From assembly GCA_965232985.1 (NCBI GenBank), contig CBDDRC010000042.1:124001-188000 (forward strand): a stretch of 64,000 bases of DNA. Direction: 5' to 3'. A program made the translations under genes and the position numbers. This document shows positions 26,700-36,029 of this stretch, piece after piece (the stretch's first letter is position 1; every line of letters starts with the position of its first letter). This stretch comes from JADFDG01 sp965232985 (GTDB lineage Bacteria > Pseudomonadota > Gammaproteobacteria > Pseudomonadales > JADFDG01). The notes beneath the pieces were generated by a model. That model did no database searches and was not told the origin of the DNA. It worked only from the letters and a program-made list of their open reading frames with translations.

Positions 26700-27410
26700 T
26701 CAGCCAACGCCAAACACCAGGCGAAAGCGGTGCGCGAGCACACGCTCGGCACGATCGCGATCAAATGCCTGATCCTTGCGTATCAAGTGCTCATATTCGA
26801 GCTGCAGACATGCTTCGTGAATCAACTCGGCGTCCATAGGCGGATCGATGGTGCCCACCATTGTGCAGAAAGCCATCAGACCTTCGCGTATTTTCTGGCG
26901 AAAAATTTCTGCCTGGTCACGCAGGCGCTCGTCAAGAATGGCCGCCTGCATAAATGCCTGCTCAGCGAGCAAATGCTCGCGGTGCTGCTGCAGCTGCGCC
27001 TCAACAAAATTAGCCACAAGCTTCGCCATTCCGGCAAGAAATTCAGCGCGCTCCTTTTCGTCCTTAAGTGCGTCACCACTGTATTGCGCGGTGAACTGGT
27101 AGATCTGAATCCATACCGGGTCGATCACCTGTGCCTGCGCATTCTCGACGAACAGCGTGAAGGTATCAGCGATGAGCTCGTGGATATCCTTGAAATAGTA
27201 GGTGGTGGCCGACAGCGGCACACCCGCTTCCTGCGCCACCGCGCGATGGCGCACGGCGCGGATGCCATCGCGGATGATGATCCGCAGGGTGGCTTCAAGT
27301 ATGGCCCGGCGACGATGCTCGCTGCCGATGCGCGTCGCACGACGGCCACGGTAGCCGCCCGGATCCGTGCTCGCCACTACCTTCACCTTCCTGCGGAAAT
27401 GTTCTTCCAT
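26700..27410 (-). CDS. TetR/AcrR-family transcriptional regulator
   Basis: The 236-residue protein has an N-terminal TetR helix-turn-helix (residues about 28-75, IRAVRHRAVAQEAGVPLSAT then YYFKDIHELI) preceded by a basic tail. A long helical effector domain follows. The ATG at 27410 is chosen because GGAGGAG lies seven to eight bases upstream. It is upstream of ung with a gap of seven bases and downstream of lysS, whose stop is about 57 bases away on the same strand. The ligand and targets are not predictable from sequence. Confidence 0.88.
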   Translation of the reverse strand: MEEHFRRKVKVVASTDPGGYRGRRATRIGSEHRRRAILEATLRIIIRDGIRAVRHRAVAQEAGVPLSATTYYFKDIHELIADTFTLFVENAQAQVIDPVWIQIYQFTAQYSGDALKDEKERAEFLAGMAKLVANFVEAQLQQHREHLLAEQAFMQAAILDERLRDQAEIFRQKIREGLMAFCTMVGTIDPPMDAELIHEACLQLEYEHLIRKDQAFDRDRAERVLAHRFRLVFGVG

Positions 27411-27466
27411 GGTCACTCTCCTCCTTCCCTGAGGGTTCCGGATCAATGCCTTAGCGCATATCACAC

Positions 27467-28999
27467 TCAACGATTGGGCCGCATGTGCGGAAAAAGTATC
27501 ACGTCGCGGATCGATGGCGAATTGGTGAACAACATTACCAGCCGGTCGATGCCGATGCCCTCGCCGGCGGTCGGCGGCAGGCCGTGCTCCAGCGCCGTGA
27601 TGTAATCCTCGTCGAAGAACATCGCCTCGTCGTCGCCGGCTTCCTTCTCGGCGACCTGGGAACGAAAACGCTCGGCCTGGTCTTCCGGGTCATTCAGCTC
27701 CGAGAAACCGTTGGCGAGCTCGCGCCCGCCGACGAAAAACTCGAAGCGATCGGTAACGAAGGGATTGGCATCCGAGCGCCGCGCCAGCGGTGACACTTCC
27801 GTCGGGTACTCGGTGATGAAAGTGGGTTGGCGCAGGGTGTGCTCGACGGTTTTCTCGAAAATCTCGATCTGCACCTTGCCCAGGCCCCAGGAATCCTTGA
27901 GCGGGATGCCAAGTTTTTTTGCTGCCGTGCGGGCACCGTCGAGCGTCGCGAGCTGCGCAGGGGTGATATCCGCATTGCGATCAAGAATCGAATCGAAAAC
28001 GCTCATTCGGGTGAACGGCGTGCCGAAGTCGATCTCCTCACCCTGATAGACCAGTTGCGTGGTGCCCAGTACATCCTGCGCCAGCGTGCGCAACATATCC
28101 TCGGTAAGGTCCATGAGGTCGAGATAAGTTGCGTAGGCCTGGTAGAACTCGATCATGGTGAACTCGGGGTTGTGGCGTGTGCTCAAGCCCTCGTTGCGGA
28201 AGTTGCGGTTGATCTCGAACACCTTCTCGAAGCCGCCGACCACCAGCCGCTTCAGATACAGTTCCGGCGCGATGCGCAAAAACATCTCGATATCCAGCGC
28301 ATTGTGGAAGGTGACAAAGGGCTTGGCGACAGCACCACCTGGAATCACCTGCAGCATAGGTGTTTCGGCCTCGATGAAATCGCGCCGCACGAGGTAATGA
28401 CGAATGCCGGCAACGATTTTGGCGCGGACGTGAAAGGTTTTGCGTGTTTCCTCGCTGACGATCAGATCGACATAGCGCTGGCGATACTTCATTTCCGTAT
28501 CGGTCAGACCCTTGTGCTTTTCCGGTAGCGGCCGCAATGCCTTGACCAGCAAACGCGGGTTTTCCATATCCACATACAAATCACCCTTGCCGGATTTGCA
28601 CAGCAGACCTTCGGCGCCCACGATATCGCCCAGATCCCAACCCTTGATATTTTCCAGTTGTTCAGGCGACAGCGTCTTGCGATTGACGTACAACTGGATG
28701 CGGCCAGTCATGTCCTGAATAACGATGAATGCCCCGCGATTGAGCATGATGCGGCCGGCGACGCTGGCGCGCAGCGTCAGTTGCTCTATGGCTTCCTTCG
28801 ATTGCTCCGCGTAGTGCGCCTGCAGGTCGGCACAATAGTGGTCGCGGCGAAAATCATTGGGGAATGCGTTGCCGCTCTGCCGCAGAACCGACAGTTTGGC
28901 GCGGCGCTCAGCGATCAGCCGATTCTCATCCACAACCGCATTCACAGCGGCATCCTGTACGTTCGGCGGCATATCGTTGCGCTGGTCAGTCATGGGCAT
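27467..28999 (-). CDS. lysS: Lysyl-tRNA synthetase, class II
   Basis: The 510-residue class IIb enzyme has an N-terminal OB-fold anticodon-binding domain (VAGRIMLNRGAFIVIQDMTG). The class II core has motif 1 (MLQVIPGGAVAKPF), motif 2 (FRNEGLSTRHNPEFTMIEFY) and motif 3 (GEGIGIDRLVMLFTN). It charges tRNA-Lys. It follows prfB by about 28 bases on the same strand, the prfB-lysS order of E. coli. The start could be the ATG at 28999 or the one at 28993 (MTDQRNDMP), and two residues separate them. Confidence 0.97.
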   Translation of the reverse strand: MPMTDQRNDMPPNVQDAAVNAVVDENRLIAERRAKLSVLRQSGNAFPNDFRRDHYCADLQAHYAEQSKEAIEQLTLRASVAGRIMLNRGAFIVIQDMTGRIQLYVNRKTLSPEQLENIKGWDLGDIVGAEGLLCKSGKGDLYVDMENPRLLVKALRPLPEKHKGLTDTEMKYRQRYVDLIVSEETRKTFHVRAKIVAGIRHYLVRRDFIEAETPMLQVIPGGAVAKPFVTFHNALDIEMFLRIAPELYLKRLVVGGFEKVFEINRNFRNEGLSTRHNPEFTMIEFYQAYATYLDLMDLTEDMLRTLAQDVLGTTQLVYQGEEIDFGTPFTRMSVFDSILDRNADITPAQLATLDGARTAAKKLGIPLKDSWGLGKVQIEIFEKTVEHTLRQPTFITEYPTEVSPLARRSDANPFVTDRFEFFVGGRELANGFSELNDPEDQAERFRSQVAEKEAGDDEAMFFDEDYITALEHGLPPTAGEGIGIDRLVMLFTNSPSIRDVILFPHMRPNR

Positions 29000-29027
29000 G
29001 CCATTGGTGTTGGTACAGGGGCGATCA

Positions 29028-30123
29028 TCACAGGCCGGCCTTCAGGCTTGCATCAATGAAGTCGTCGATATCACCATCAAGAAACTTGCCGGTGTTGCTC
29101 GTTTCCATGCCGGTGCGCAAATCCTTGATCCGCGACTGATCGAGCACGTAGGAGCGAATCTGGCTGCCCCAGCCGACATCGGCCTTGGTCGCTTCCAGCG
29201 CCGACTTCACGACGTTGCGCTTCTGGATTTCCAGCTCATACAACTTTGCCGCCAGCATTTTCATCGCCTGGGCACGATTCTGGTGCTGCGAGCGGCCAGC
29301 CTGGCAGGCAGCAACTGTATTGGTCGGAATGTGCGTGATGCGCACTGCCGACTCGGTGCGGTTGACGTGCTGACCGCCGGCACCCGAAGCACGGTAAACG
29401 TCGGTACGCAGATCGGCAGGGTTGATGTCGATCTCGAAACTGTCATCGATTTCCGGCGACACAAACACGGAAGCGAATGAGGTGTGGCGTGCGCCGCCGG
29501 AATCAAACGGGCTCTTGCGCACCAGCCGATGCACGCCGGTCTCGGTACGCAGCCAGCCGTAGGCGTACTCGCCGGCAAAGTGAATGGTCGCGGATTTCAC
29601 GCCCGCCACCTCACCATCAGTGCATTCGAGCAATTCGGTTTTGAAGCCCCGCTTCTCGCCCCAGCGCAGATACATGCGCAGCAGCATCGAGGCCCAGTCC
29701 TGCGCTTCGGTACCGCCGGCACCGGCCTGGATATCCATAAAGGCACTGTTCGGGTCGTTCGGCCCGGAGAACATGCGCTGGAACTCAAGCGCGGCGACCT
29801 GCTGCTCGATGCGCGCAAGTTCGGTCGCCACATCAGCGACGGTGGCTGCGTCATTTTCGGCCACCGCCATCGCAAGCAGTTCGCGGGCATCGAGCAGATG
29901 CTGCGCCGTTTTCGTCAACGTGCCGACGATGTTGTCCAGTTGGGCGCGTTCGCGGCCAAGCGCCTGGGCACGCTCGGGGTTGTTCCAGATTTTCGGATCT
30001 TCGAGTTCCTTACCGACTTCTTCCAGACGCTCGCACTTGCCATCGAAGTCAAAGATACCCCCGGAGCGAAGTGGCTCGCTCGTCGAGGTCGCGAATCTTG
30101 TTAGTGATCGGGTTGATTTCCAT
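29028..30123 (-). CDS. prfB: Peptide chain release factor 2, with programmed +1 frameshift
   Basis: The gene starts at the ATG at 30123 (MEINPITNKIRDLDERATSLRGYL). It meets an in-frame TGA at codon 25 (30051-30049), and continues in the +1 frame with DFDGKCERLEEV to the stop at 29028. The junction CTT-TGA-C preceded by GGGGGT is the classic autoregulatory frameshift site of RF2. The remainder (364 residues in all) contains the GGQ motif in GAGGQHVNRTESAVR and the SPF codon-recognition tripeptide in RKSPFDSGG. RF2 ends translation at UGA and UAA. The gene precedes lysS. It is not a pseudogene, since the shift is conserved in most bacteria. Confidence 0.96.
30048..30064 (-). promoter_or_regulatory. 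RF2 programmed frameshift site
   Basis: On the minus strand the order is a Shine-Dalgarno-like CCGGGGGT, then TAT, then CTTTGAC. This is the standard stimulator plus slippery CUU-UGA-C at which low RF2 levels favour slipping by +1. Confidence 0.95.
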
Positions 30124-30317
30124 TGCCTGGGACTACCGGTAACGAGCGGGCAGGATTGCCCGGAAAATCGCCCGGAAAGAGAAGCGGCGACCAGATAAGG
30201 CGGTGAATTGTAGAGAAATTCACCCGGCCCGTCGATTTGGCATTGCTCTGGCGACGGGCGGAACCTAGCATGCTCGCGTGCATACGACGTGCGCGCCAAC
30301 CAAATGGAAAACATGAC

Positions 30318-30980
30318 GTGAATCCCAACTCTGCTCAGGCACCTGTACAGACCCCTGCACCGGCCCGGCCGGGCGACGGCAAGGAACGCATTCTGCTGGC
30401 AGCGCTCCAGGAGTTTGCTGCCCATGGCTTCGACGGCGCCTCCACCACCGCCATCGCCCGGCGCTGCGGCGTCACCCAACCCTTGATCCACTACCACTTC
30501 GGCAGCAAGGAAGGGCTGTGGCGCGCCACGGTCAATGAGGCCTTCCTGCGGCTGCGCGACGAATTCTTCACGACTCTCCAGCGCCACCCGCCAACGCGCG
30601 ACAACCCGCGTGGAACCCTCCTCGCCCTGGTGCGTGAATTCGTCCACTTTTGCGGGCGCTATCCCCACTTTCCGCGCCTGCTCTACGCGGAACTGCCAAC
30701 CGCCAGCCCACGCGCGGACTGGCTCATGAACAGCTGGGTGCACCCGGTGGTCGCCCGGATCACGGCACTGCACGGCGACGTCGCCCGTGCAACGGGCATG
30801 AAGGAATTGCCACTTGGGCACATCATGGCCGCGCTCACCGGCGCGGCGGCGACGTTCTTCGTGCTCGGCAATTTCATGCAGGCGGCCTACGGCCTCGACC
30901 CGGCCAGCGACGCCACCATCGAGGCACATGCCGATGCGCTGGTGAGCATCCTCGAAAGCGGCCTGTTTGGCAGACCCTGA
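30318..30980 (+). CDS. TetR/AcrR-family transcriptional regulator
   Basis: The 220-residue regulator has a textbook TetR DNA-binding domain (KERILLAALQEFAAHGFDGA, STTAIARRCGV, QPLIHYHFGSKEGLW) and a helical ligand domain ending in DALVSILESGL. The start is uncertain: GTG at 30318 fits the domain, while ATG at 30270 would add 16 residues. It sits on the opposite strand between recJ and prfB, genes that are adjacent in E. coli, and its 3' end is 12 bases from the recJ stop. That position suggests insertion into an old operon. Its target is unknown. Confidence 0.87.
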   Translation: MNPNSAQAPVQTPAPARPGDGKERILLAALQEFAAHGFDGASTTAIARRCGVTQPLIHYHFGSKEGLWRATVNEAFLRLRDEFFTTLQRHPPTRDNPRGTLLALVREFVHFCGRYPHFPRLLYAELPTASPRADWLMNSWVHPVVARITALHGDVARATGMKELPLGHIMAALTGAAATFFVLGNFMQAAYGLDPASDATIEAHADALVSILESGLFGRP

Positions 30981-30991
30981 GCAGGCCGCGC

Positions 30992-32755
30992 TCACAAGCT
31001 CTCGATCCACTCCACCAGCAATTGCGGCGTGTGCACGCCGCGATACTCATTGACGTCCAGCCGATAGGCAATGCGGACACGACGCGCATCGTTCGGCCAG
31101 AGCCGCGTATCGACATTGAATGCAATCGCATCCAGCACGCGCCCACCGGCGGCCGGCGCCGAGAGCACCAGCTTCAGATGCTTCTCCCCGACCAGGCGCT
31201 GCGCGAGCACCTCGAACTCGCCGTCGAACAGCGGCTCCGGAAATGCCTGCCCCCAAGGCCCGGCATCGCGCAACGTTTGCGCGAGCGCGAGATCGAGTTC
31301 GGCAAAGGCCAGCGCACCGTCCGACAGCAGCACCGGCGACAGCGCCGCCGCCGGCAGCACGCGCAGCACTTCCGCGTTGAAGGCACGGGCAAATGCCTCG
31401 TAATTCGCCCGCGCCAGCGTCAACCCGGCGGCCATGGCATGACCACCGAAACGACTGACCAAGCCGGGATTGTGTGCGGCAACCGCATCGAGCACGTCGC
31501 GGATGTGTACGCCCTCGATCGAGCGCGCCGAGCCGCGCAGTTCGCCGTCGCCATTGATTGCCTGGCCATCAGCCGGCGCGAACGCAATCACCGGCCGGTG
31601 GCAGCGCTCCTTGATTCGCGCCGCGACGATGCCGATCACCCCCTGGTGCCACCTGGCATCAAACAAGCAGATACCGTGCGGCAGCCGACCCTCGTCCAGC
31701 GTCAGTTGCGACAGCGCCGCAAGCGCCGCCTGCTGCATGTCGCCCTCTATTACCCGCCGATCCTGGTTCATGGCGTCGAGTTCGGCCGCGTAACGTTGCG
31801 CCTCGGCATCGTTGTCGGCGAGCAGGCAGCGAATACCGATCGACATGTCGTCGAGGCGGCCGGCGGCGTTGAGGCGCGGGCCCACCGCGAAACCCAGATC
31901 GGCCGCCACCAGCCGCGCACGATTGCGTTTCGCGATCGCAATCAGCGCGGCGATGCCCGGCCGCACGCGGCCGGCGCGAATCCGCCGCAGGCCCTGCTCA
32001 ACGAGGATGCGGTTGTTGGCGTCGAGCGGCACGACATCGGCAACGGTACCCAGGGCAACAAGATCCAGCGCGTCGGCCAGATTCGGTGCCGGGCGCGCCG
32101 AGTTGAACCAGCCACGTTCGCGCAACGCCGCGCGCAGCGCGCTCATCAGGTAGAACGCGACGCCGACACCGGCGATGGCTTTGCTCAGGAACGCACAGCC
32201 CGGCTGGTTCGGGTTGACGATCGCGTCGGCATCCGGCAACTGCGCGCCGGGCAGGTGGTGGTCGGAAATCACCACGCGGATGCCATACGCCTTCGCCCGC
32301 GCCACCCCCTCATGGCTGGACATACCGTTGTCGACGGTGAGGATTACCGCCGGTTTGCGCGTCGCCGCGACATCAACGATTTCGGGCGACAAGCCATAAC
32401 CGAAACGGAAACGATCCGGCACGAGGAAGTCGGCGTTTGCGCCCATCGCCCGCAGCGTCGATACGCACAGTGCGGTGCTGGTCGCGCCGTCGGCATCGTA
32501 ATCGCCGATCAGCAGGATCGCGCCGCCACTGACAACCGCATCGGCCAGCACGGCAACGGCGGCGTCGATACCTTTGAGTTGCGCCGGCGGCAGCAAGCGC
32601 GACAACTCGACGGCGACGTCATCCATGCTGACAACACCACGCCCCGCCAGCACGCGTGCCAGTACCGGGTTAAGGCCAGGCAATGACGCGGGGAACGTTG
32701 TCGGATCGCGACGGACAATACGGCGGACAATATTCGTGCGTTTATCCATCACCAT
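30992..32755 (-). CDS. recJ: Single-strand DNA exonuclease RecJ
   Basis: The 587-residue DHH-family nuclease has the metal-binding motifs LIGDYDADGATST and SDHHLPGAQLPDA, with VNPNQPGC between domains. The DHHA1 GGHAMAAG motif lies in SRFGGHAMAAGLTLA, and a C-terminal OB-like domain ends at HTPQLLVEWIESL. It degrades single-stranded DNA 5' to 3' in recombination and mismatch repair. It lies upstream of prfB on the same strand, with the tetR gene inserted on the opposite strand between them. The start ATG is at 32755; an internal ATG two codons later is equally good. Confidence 0.96.
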   Translation of the reverse strand: MVMDKRTNIVRRIVRRDPTTFPASLPGLNPVLARVLAGRGVVSMDDVAVELSRLLPPAQLKGIDAAVAVLADAVVSGGAILLIGDYDADGATSTALCVSTLRAMGANADFLVPDRFRFGYGLSPEIVDVAATRKPAVILTVDNGMSSHEGVARAKAYGIRVVISDHHLPGAQLPDADAIVNPNQPGCAFLSKAIAGVGVAFYLMSALRAALRERGWFNSARPAPNLADALDLVALGTVADVVPLDANNRILVEQGLRRIRAGRVRPGIAALIAIAKRNRARLVAADLGFAVGPRLNAAGRLDDMSIGIRCLLADNDAEAQRYAAELDAMNQDRRVIEGDMQQAALAALSQLTLDEGRLPHGICLFDARWHQGVIGIVAARIKERCHRPVIAFAPADGQAINGDGELRGSARSIEGVHIRDVLDAVAAHNPGLVSRFGGHAMAAGLTLARANYEAFARAFNAEVLRVLPAAALSPVLLSDGALAFAELDLALAQTLRDAGPWGQAFPEPLFDGEFEVLAQRLVGEKHLKLVLSAPAAGGRVLDAIAFNVDTRLWPNDARRVRIAYRLDVNEYRGVHTPQLLVEWIESL

Positions 32756-32874
32756 GTAACGAAACCCTATCGCGCCTGGCGGTTACCGGCGCGAAAGTAT
32801 CCGTTATCCATTCGCCCATGGGTATCGTCGCGTGCTGCACACGCGGCCCCTCCGGCGACGGGTGACACGCTGAC

Positions 32875-33534
32875 TCAGGTTGCGCGCGAACCTCTCATCA
32901 TCGGCGCATCTTTCGCAAGGCCGGCACCCGGCAGGCTCATCAAACCCAGCACCTGTTCAGCGATATAGCTTGCCAGCCGTTTGCGCAGCACCGCATCGAG
33001 CGCGTTCCTGGCTTCCAGGGCCGCAAGATCGACGCTGTGCAGGTGCAGCGACACTTCTCCGTAGCGGTTCTCGCCCAGATCGCTGCGCAGCACGACCGGC
33101 AGGAAACGCGCATGCTCACTGTGCGCCTGCATCGACATCCGCAGCAGGCCGGTGGCCAGTGGCACCCGTGGAACACGGCGCCCGCGCCGTGCCGGCAACT
33201 GCAAGGTGAACGTCGGCGCCCCGGCGCGCTTGCCGCTGAGATCACTGACATGAACCGTGGCGCCGGTTGCGCGGATCGCCGCTGGCGGCAACAGCAGCCA
33301 CGGCGCGCTGTGCAGATCAAGGCGGGGATAAACCGCCAATTTACCCGCGCCATCGTCAATATATTGCCAGTCGAGCAGCAGTAAGCCGGTAGGGGGCATG
33401 AACAACGGCAGCCTGCTGACAACATCCCACAACAAATCGGTGGCACGGGCCGCCGAGCGCATCTCGCGCAGATCCCACGCCAGCGTGCCGGCATTCCCTG
33501 CCACAGAATTGATTGACATGACGGGGGAAACCAT
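32875..33534 (-). CDS. Protein of unknown function
   Basis: I do not recognise this 219-residue protein. It is predicted soluble and mainly beta in the middle (LLLLDWQYIDDGAGKLAVYP, VSLHLHSVDLAALEARNALD), with a helical C-terminal part containing VLRKRLASYIAEQVLGLM. No signal peptide, metal motif or nucleotide site is seen. The ATG at 33534 is supported by AAGGAGG eight bases upstream, an unusually strong site, so high translation is likely. Its codon use resembles its neighbours. It is divergent from fadB with about 285 bases between starts, and lies 120 bases upstream of the recJ start on the same strand. Confidence 0.6.
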   Translation of the reverse strand: MVSPVMSINSVAGNAGTLAWDLREMRSAARATDLLWDVVSRLPLFMPPTGLLLLDWQYIDDGAGKLAVYPRLDLHSAPWLLLPPAAIRATGATVHVSDLSGKRAGAPTFTLQLPARRGRRVPRVPLATGLLRMSMQAHSEHARFLPVVLRSDLGENRYGEVSLHLHSVDLAALEARNALDAVLRKRLASYIAEQVLGLMSLPGAGLAKDAPMMRGSRAT

Positions 33535-33819
33535 GGCCACGTCCTCCTTTTGATAGGTAGATGATCGTATTACATGGCAGAGACTAGGCTATAAGTTGTA
33601 TTTATAGGGCGCTCAATGGCTCCCGTCTGCCAGGAATGCGGGGTACGTCACACCAAACGGGGACCAGCGCGTTCCCTCCGGCCAGGCCAGGGCTCCTGCA
33701 ACGGCCCGGGCACCGGCCGCTCGCCTATACTTCCGCCCTCCGGCGTCCGCAGCCTTCTGCCGCTCTTTTGCGGGCGGCCCCCGGCGCCGGATATCCGACA
33801 TACCCGTTGAGGAATAACC
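33535..33819. promoter_or_regulatory. Shared intergenic region of the unknown gene and fadBA
   Basis: This 285-base gap between divergent starts holds an AT-rich patch (33565-33607) with an inverted repeat ctataa / ttatag (33589-33594 and 33602-33607). The patch is a plausible promoter or operator. GAGGA precedes the fadB ATG. No FadR- or PsrA-type operator could be identified by eye. The remainder shows no gene that I would support. Confidence 0.4.
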
Positions 33820-35976
33820 ATGATTTATCAGGGCAACAGTGTCTGTGTGCAGGCGGTGGGTGAGAGCGCACCGGGAATTGTCGAACTCTCGTTCAATCTG
33901 CAGGGCGAATCGGTAAATAAATTCAACCGTGCCACCACCGCAGACCTCGGCAAGGCCATTGCCGCCGTACAGGCCGCGAAAGACATCAAGGGCATGATCG
34001 TTACGTCTGCCAAGAACGTGTTCATTGTCGGCGCCGACATCACCGAATTCACCGACATGTTCAAACAGCCGGCAGCAGCCATCGCCGACTGGTGCGTCCA
34101 GATCAACAAAACATTTTGCGCGGTGGAAGACCTGCCCTTTCCCACCGTCTGCGCGATCAACGGCATTGCCCTGGGCGGCGGCCTGGAAATGGCGCTCACC
34201 TGCGATTACCGCGTCCTGAGCACAAAGGCGGAAGTCGGCTTGCCGGAAGTGAAACTGGGTTTGTTCCCGGGGTTTGGCGGCACCGTGCGGCTGCCGCGCC
34301 TGATCGGTATCGACAATGCGATTGAGTGGATCGCCGGTGGCGGCCAGCACAAAGCCGACAAGGCCCTCAGGGACGGCGCCGTCGATGCTATTACCGAACC
34401 AGAAAAACTGCGCACCGCCGCTATCCAGATGGCGAAAGACGCCGCCGCCGGCAAGCTCAACTGGCAAACGAAGCGACAGGAAAAACTCGAACCGGTTCCC
34501 CTCGCCGGCCTCGAACTGATGATGGCATTCCAGACGGGCGGTGCCATGGTGGCGCAACAGGCCGGCAAGCACTACCCGGCGCCGATGGCTGCCGTGAATG
34601 TGATGCAGCAGCACGCCGGGCTGAAGCGTGACGACGCCCTGAAAGTCGAAGCGGACGGTTTCGGAAAAATTGCCAAAACCGACGCCGCCACGGCACTGGT
34701 CGGCATCTTCCTCAACGATCAGGCAATGAAGAAAACCGCCGGCAAGTGGGAGAAAAAAGCCAAACCGGTCGCGCAGGCGGCCGTGCTCGGTGCCGGCATC
34801 ATGGGCGGTGGCATCGCTTACCAATCGGCATCGAAAGGCACGCCGATCATCATGAAGGATATCGCCGGCAAGGCGCTGGATATCGGCATGAGCGAGGCCA
34901 ACAAGCACCTTGCCCGCCGCGTCGAGAAAGGCAGCATGAAGCCGGATGCCATGGGCAAGACCCTGGCGACGATCCGGCCGACACTGAACTACGGCGATTT
35001 CGGCAGTGTCGACATCGTTGTCGAAGCGGTAGTTGAAAACGAGAAGGTGAAGAAATCGGTGCTGGCCGAAGTTGAAAGCCATCTGAAGGATGGCGCCATC
35101 CTCGCCTCCAACACCTCGACCATTTCCATCACCCGCCTCGCCAGCGTGTTGAAAAAGCCGGAGAATTTTGTCGGCATGCACTTCTTCAACCCGGTGCACG
35201 CGATGCCGTTGGTGGAGGTGATACGTGGCGAAAAATCATCTGACGAAGCTATCGCTACCGCTGTGGCCTGGGCGAAGAAAATGGGCAAGTCGGCAGTGGT
35301 GGTCAACGACTGCCCCGGCTTCTACGTCAACCGCGTGTTGTTCCCCTACTTTGGCGGCTTCGGTATGTTGCTGCGCGACGGCGCCGACTTCCAGGTTGTC
35401 GACAAAACGATGGAGAAATTCGGCTGGCCGATGGGCCCGGCGTATTTGATGGATGTCGTCGGTATCGACACCGGCGTGCATGCCGCCAACGTCATGGCCG
35501 AAGGCTTTCCGGAGCGCATGAAGTACGACTTCAAGGACGCCTCAACCGTGATGTTCGAAAACCAGCGCTTTGGCCAGAAAAACGGCTCCGGTTTCTACAA
35601 GTACGAAACCGATAAAAAGGGCAAACCGAAAAAAGTTGTCGATCAAACCGCCTACGATCTGATTGCACCGGTCTGCGGCGCGCGCAAGGAATTCGACGCC
35701 GACGAGATCGTTGCCCGCCTGATGATCCCGATGTGCAATGAAGTGGTGCGCTGTGTTGAAGAAGGCATCGTGTCGAACGTAGCCGATGCCGATATGGCAC
35801 TGGTCATGGGCATCGGCTTCCCACCCTTCCGGGGCGGCGCCCTGCGCTACATGGATACCCTGGGCCTCGACAAATACGTGGCGCTCTGCGACCGGTTCGC
35901 CGCACTCGGCAAGCTCTATGTGCCAACGGCGAAACTGCGCGAGATGGCCAAAACCGGCCAGAAATTCTTCGGCTGA
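33820..35976 (+). CDS. fadB: Fatty-acid oxidation complex alpha subunit
   Basis: The 718-residue protein joins an enoyl-CoA hydratase/isomerase domain to a 3-hydroxyacyl-CoA dehydrogenase. The first domain carries catalytic Glu123 in GGGLEMALTCDY and Glu143 in LPEVKLGLFPG. The second has a Rossmann motif (VLGAGIMGGGIAYQSA), catalytic His in GMHFFNPVHAMPLVEV and a C-terminal GFPPFRGGALRYMD. It performs the middle two steps of beta-oxidation and channels product to FadA, encoded 53 bases downstream. GAGGA precedes the ATG. Length and domain order match FadB; FadJ is an alternative, but the fadA partner and order favour FadB. Confidence 0.96.
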   Translation: MIYQGNSVCVQAVGESAPGIVELSFNLQGESVNKFNRATTADLGKAIAAVQAAKDIKGMIVTSAKNVFIVGADITEFTDMFKQPAAAIADWCVQINKTFCAVEDLPFPTVCAINGIALGGGLEMALTCDYRVLSTKAEVGLPEVKLGLFPGFGGTVRLPRLIGIDNAIEWIAGGGQHKADKALRDGAVDAITEPEKLRTAAIQMAKDAAAGKLNWQTKRQEKLEPVPLAGLELMMAFQTGGAMVAQQAGKHYPAPMAAVNVMQQHAGLKRDDALKVEADGFGKIAKTDAATALVGIFLNDQAMKKTAGKWEKKAKPVAQAAVLGAGIMGGGIAYQSASKGTPIIMKDIAGKALDIGMSEANKHLARRVEKGSMKPDAMGKTLATIRPTLNYGDFGSVDIVVEAVVENEKVKKSVLAEVESHLKDGAILASNTSTISITRLASVLKKPENFVGMHFFNPVHAMPLVEVIRGEKSSDEAIATAVAWAKKMGKSAVVVNDCPGFYVNRVLFPYFGGFGMLLRDGADFQVVDKTMEKFGWPMGPAYLMDVVGIDTGVHAANVMAEGFPERMKYDFKDASTVMFENQRFGQKNGSGFYKYETDKKGKPKKVVDQTAYDLIAPVCGARKEFDADEIVARLMIPMCNEVVRCVEEGIVSNVADADMALVMGIGFPPFRGGALRYMDTLGLDKYVALCDRFAALGKLYVPTAKLREMAKTGQKFFG

Positions 35977-36029
35977 ATTTTTTCTGCCGCTGCGGCAAGC
36001 CCCACCGGCAACGAACAAGGAGAAACAAC

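Noticed and set aside
29028..30123. prfB as a disrupted gene because of an in-frame TGA
   Set aside because: The TGA is at the conserved CTT-TGA-C programmed frameshift site and both parts match RF2.
30650..32686. 678-codon plus-strand open frame opposite recJ
   Set aside because: Its composition is Arg/His/Gln-rich and featureless. RecJ motifs are all present on the minus strand, so this is a shadow.
33613..35199. 528-codon minus-strand open frame opposite fadB
   Set aside because: No recognisable domain, and fadB is unambiguous on the other strand.
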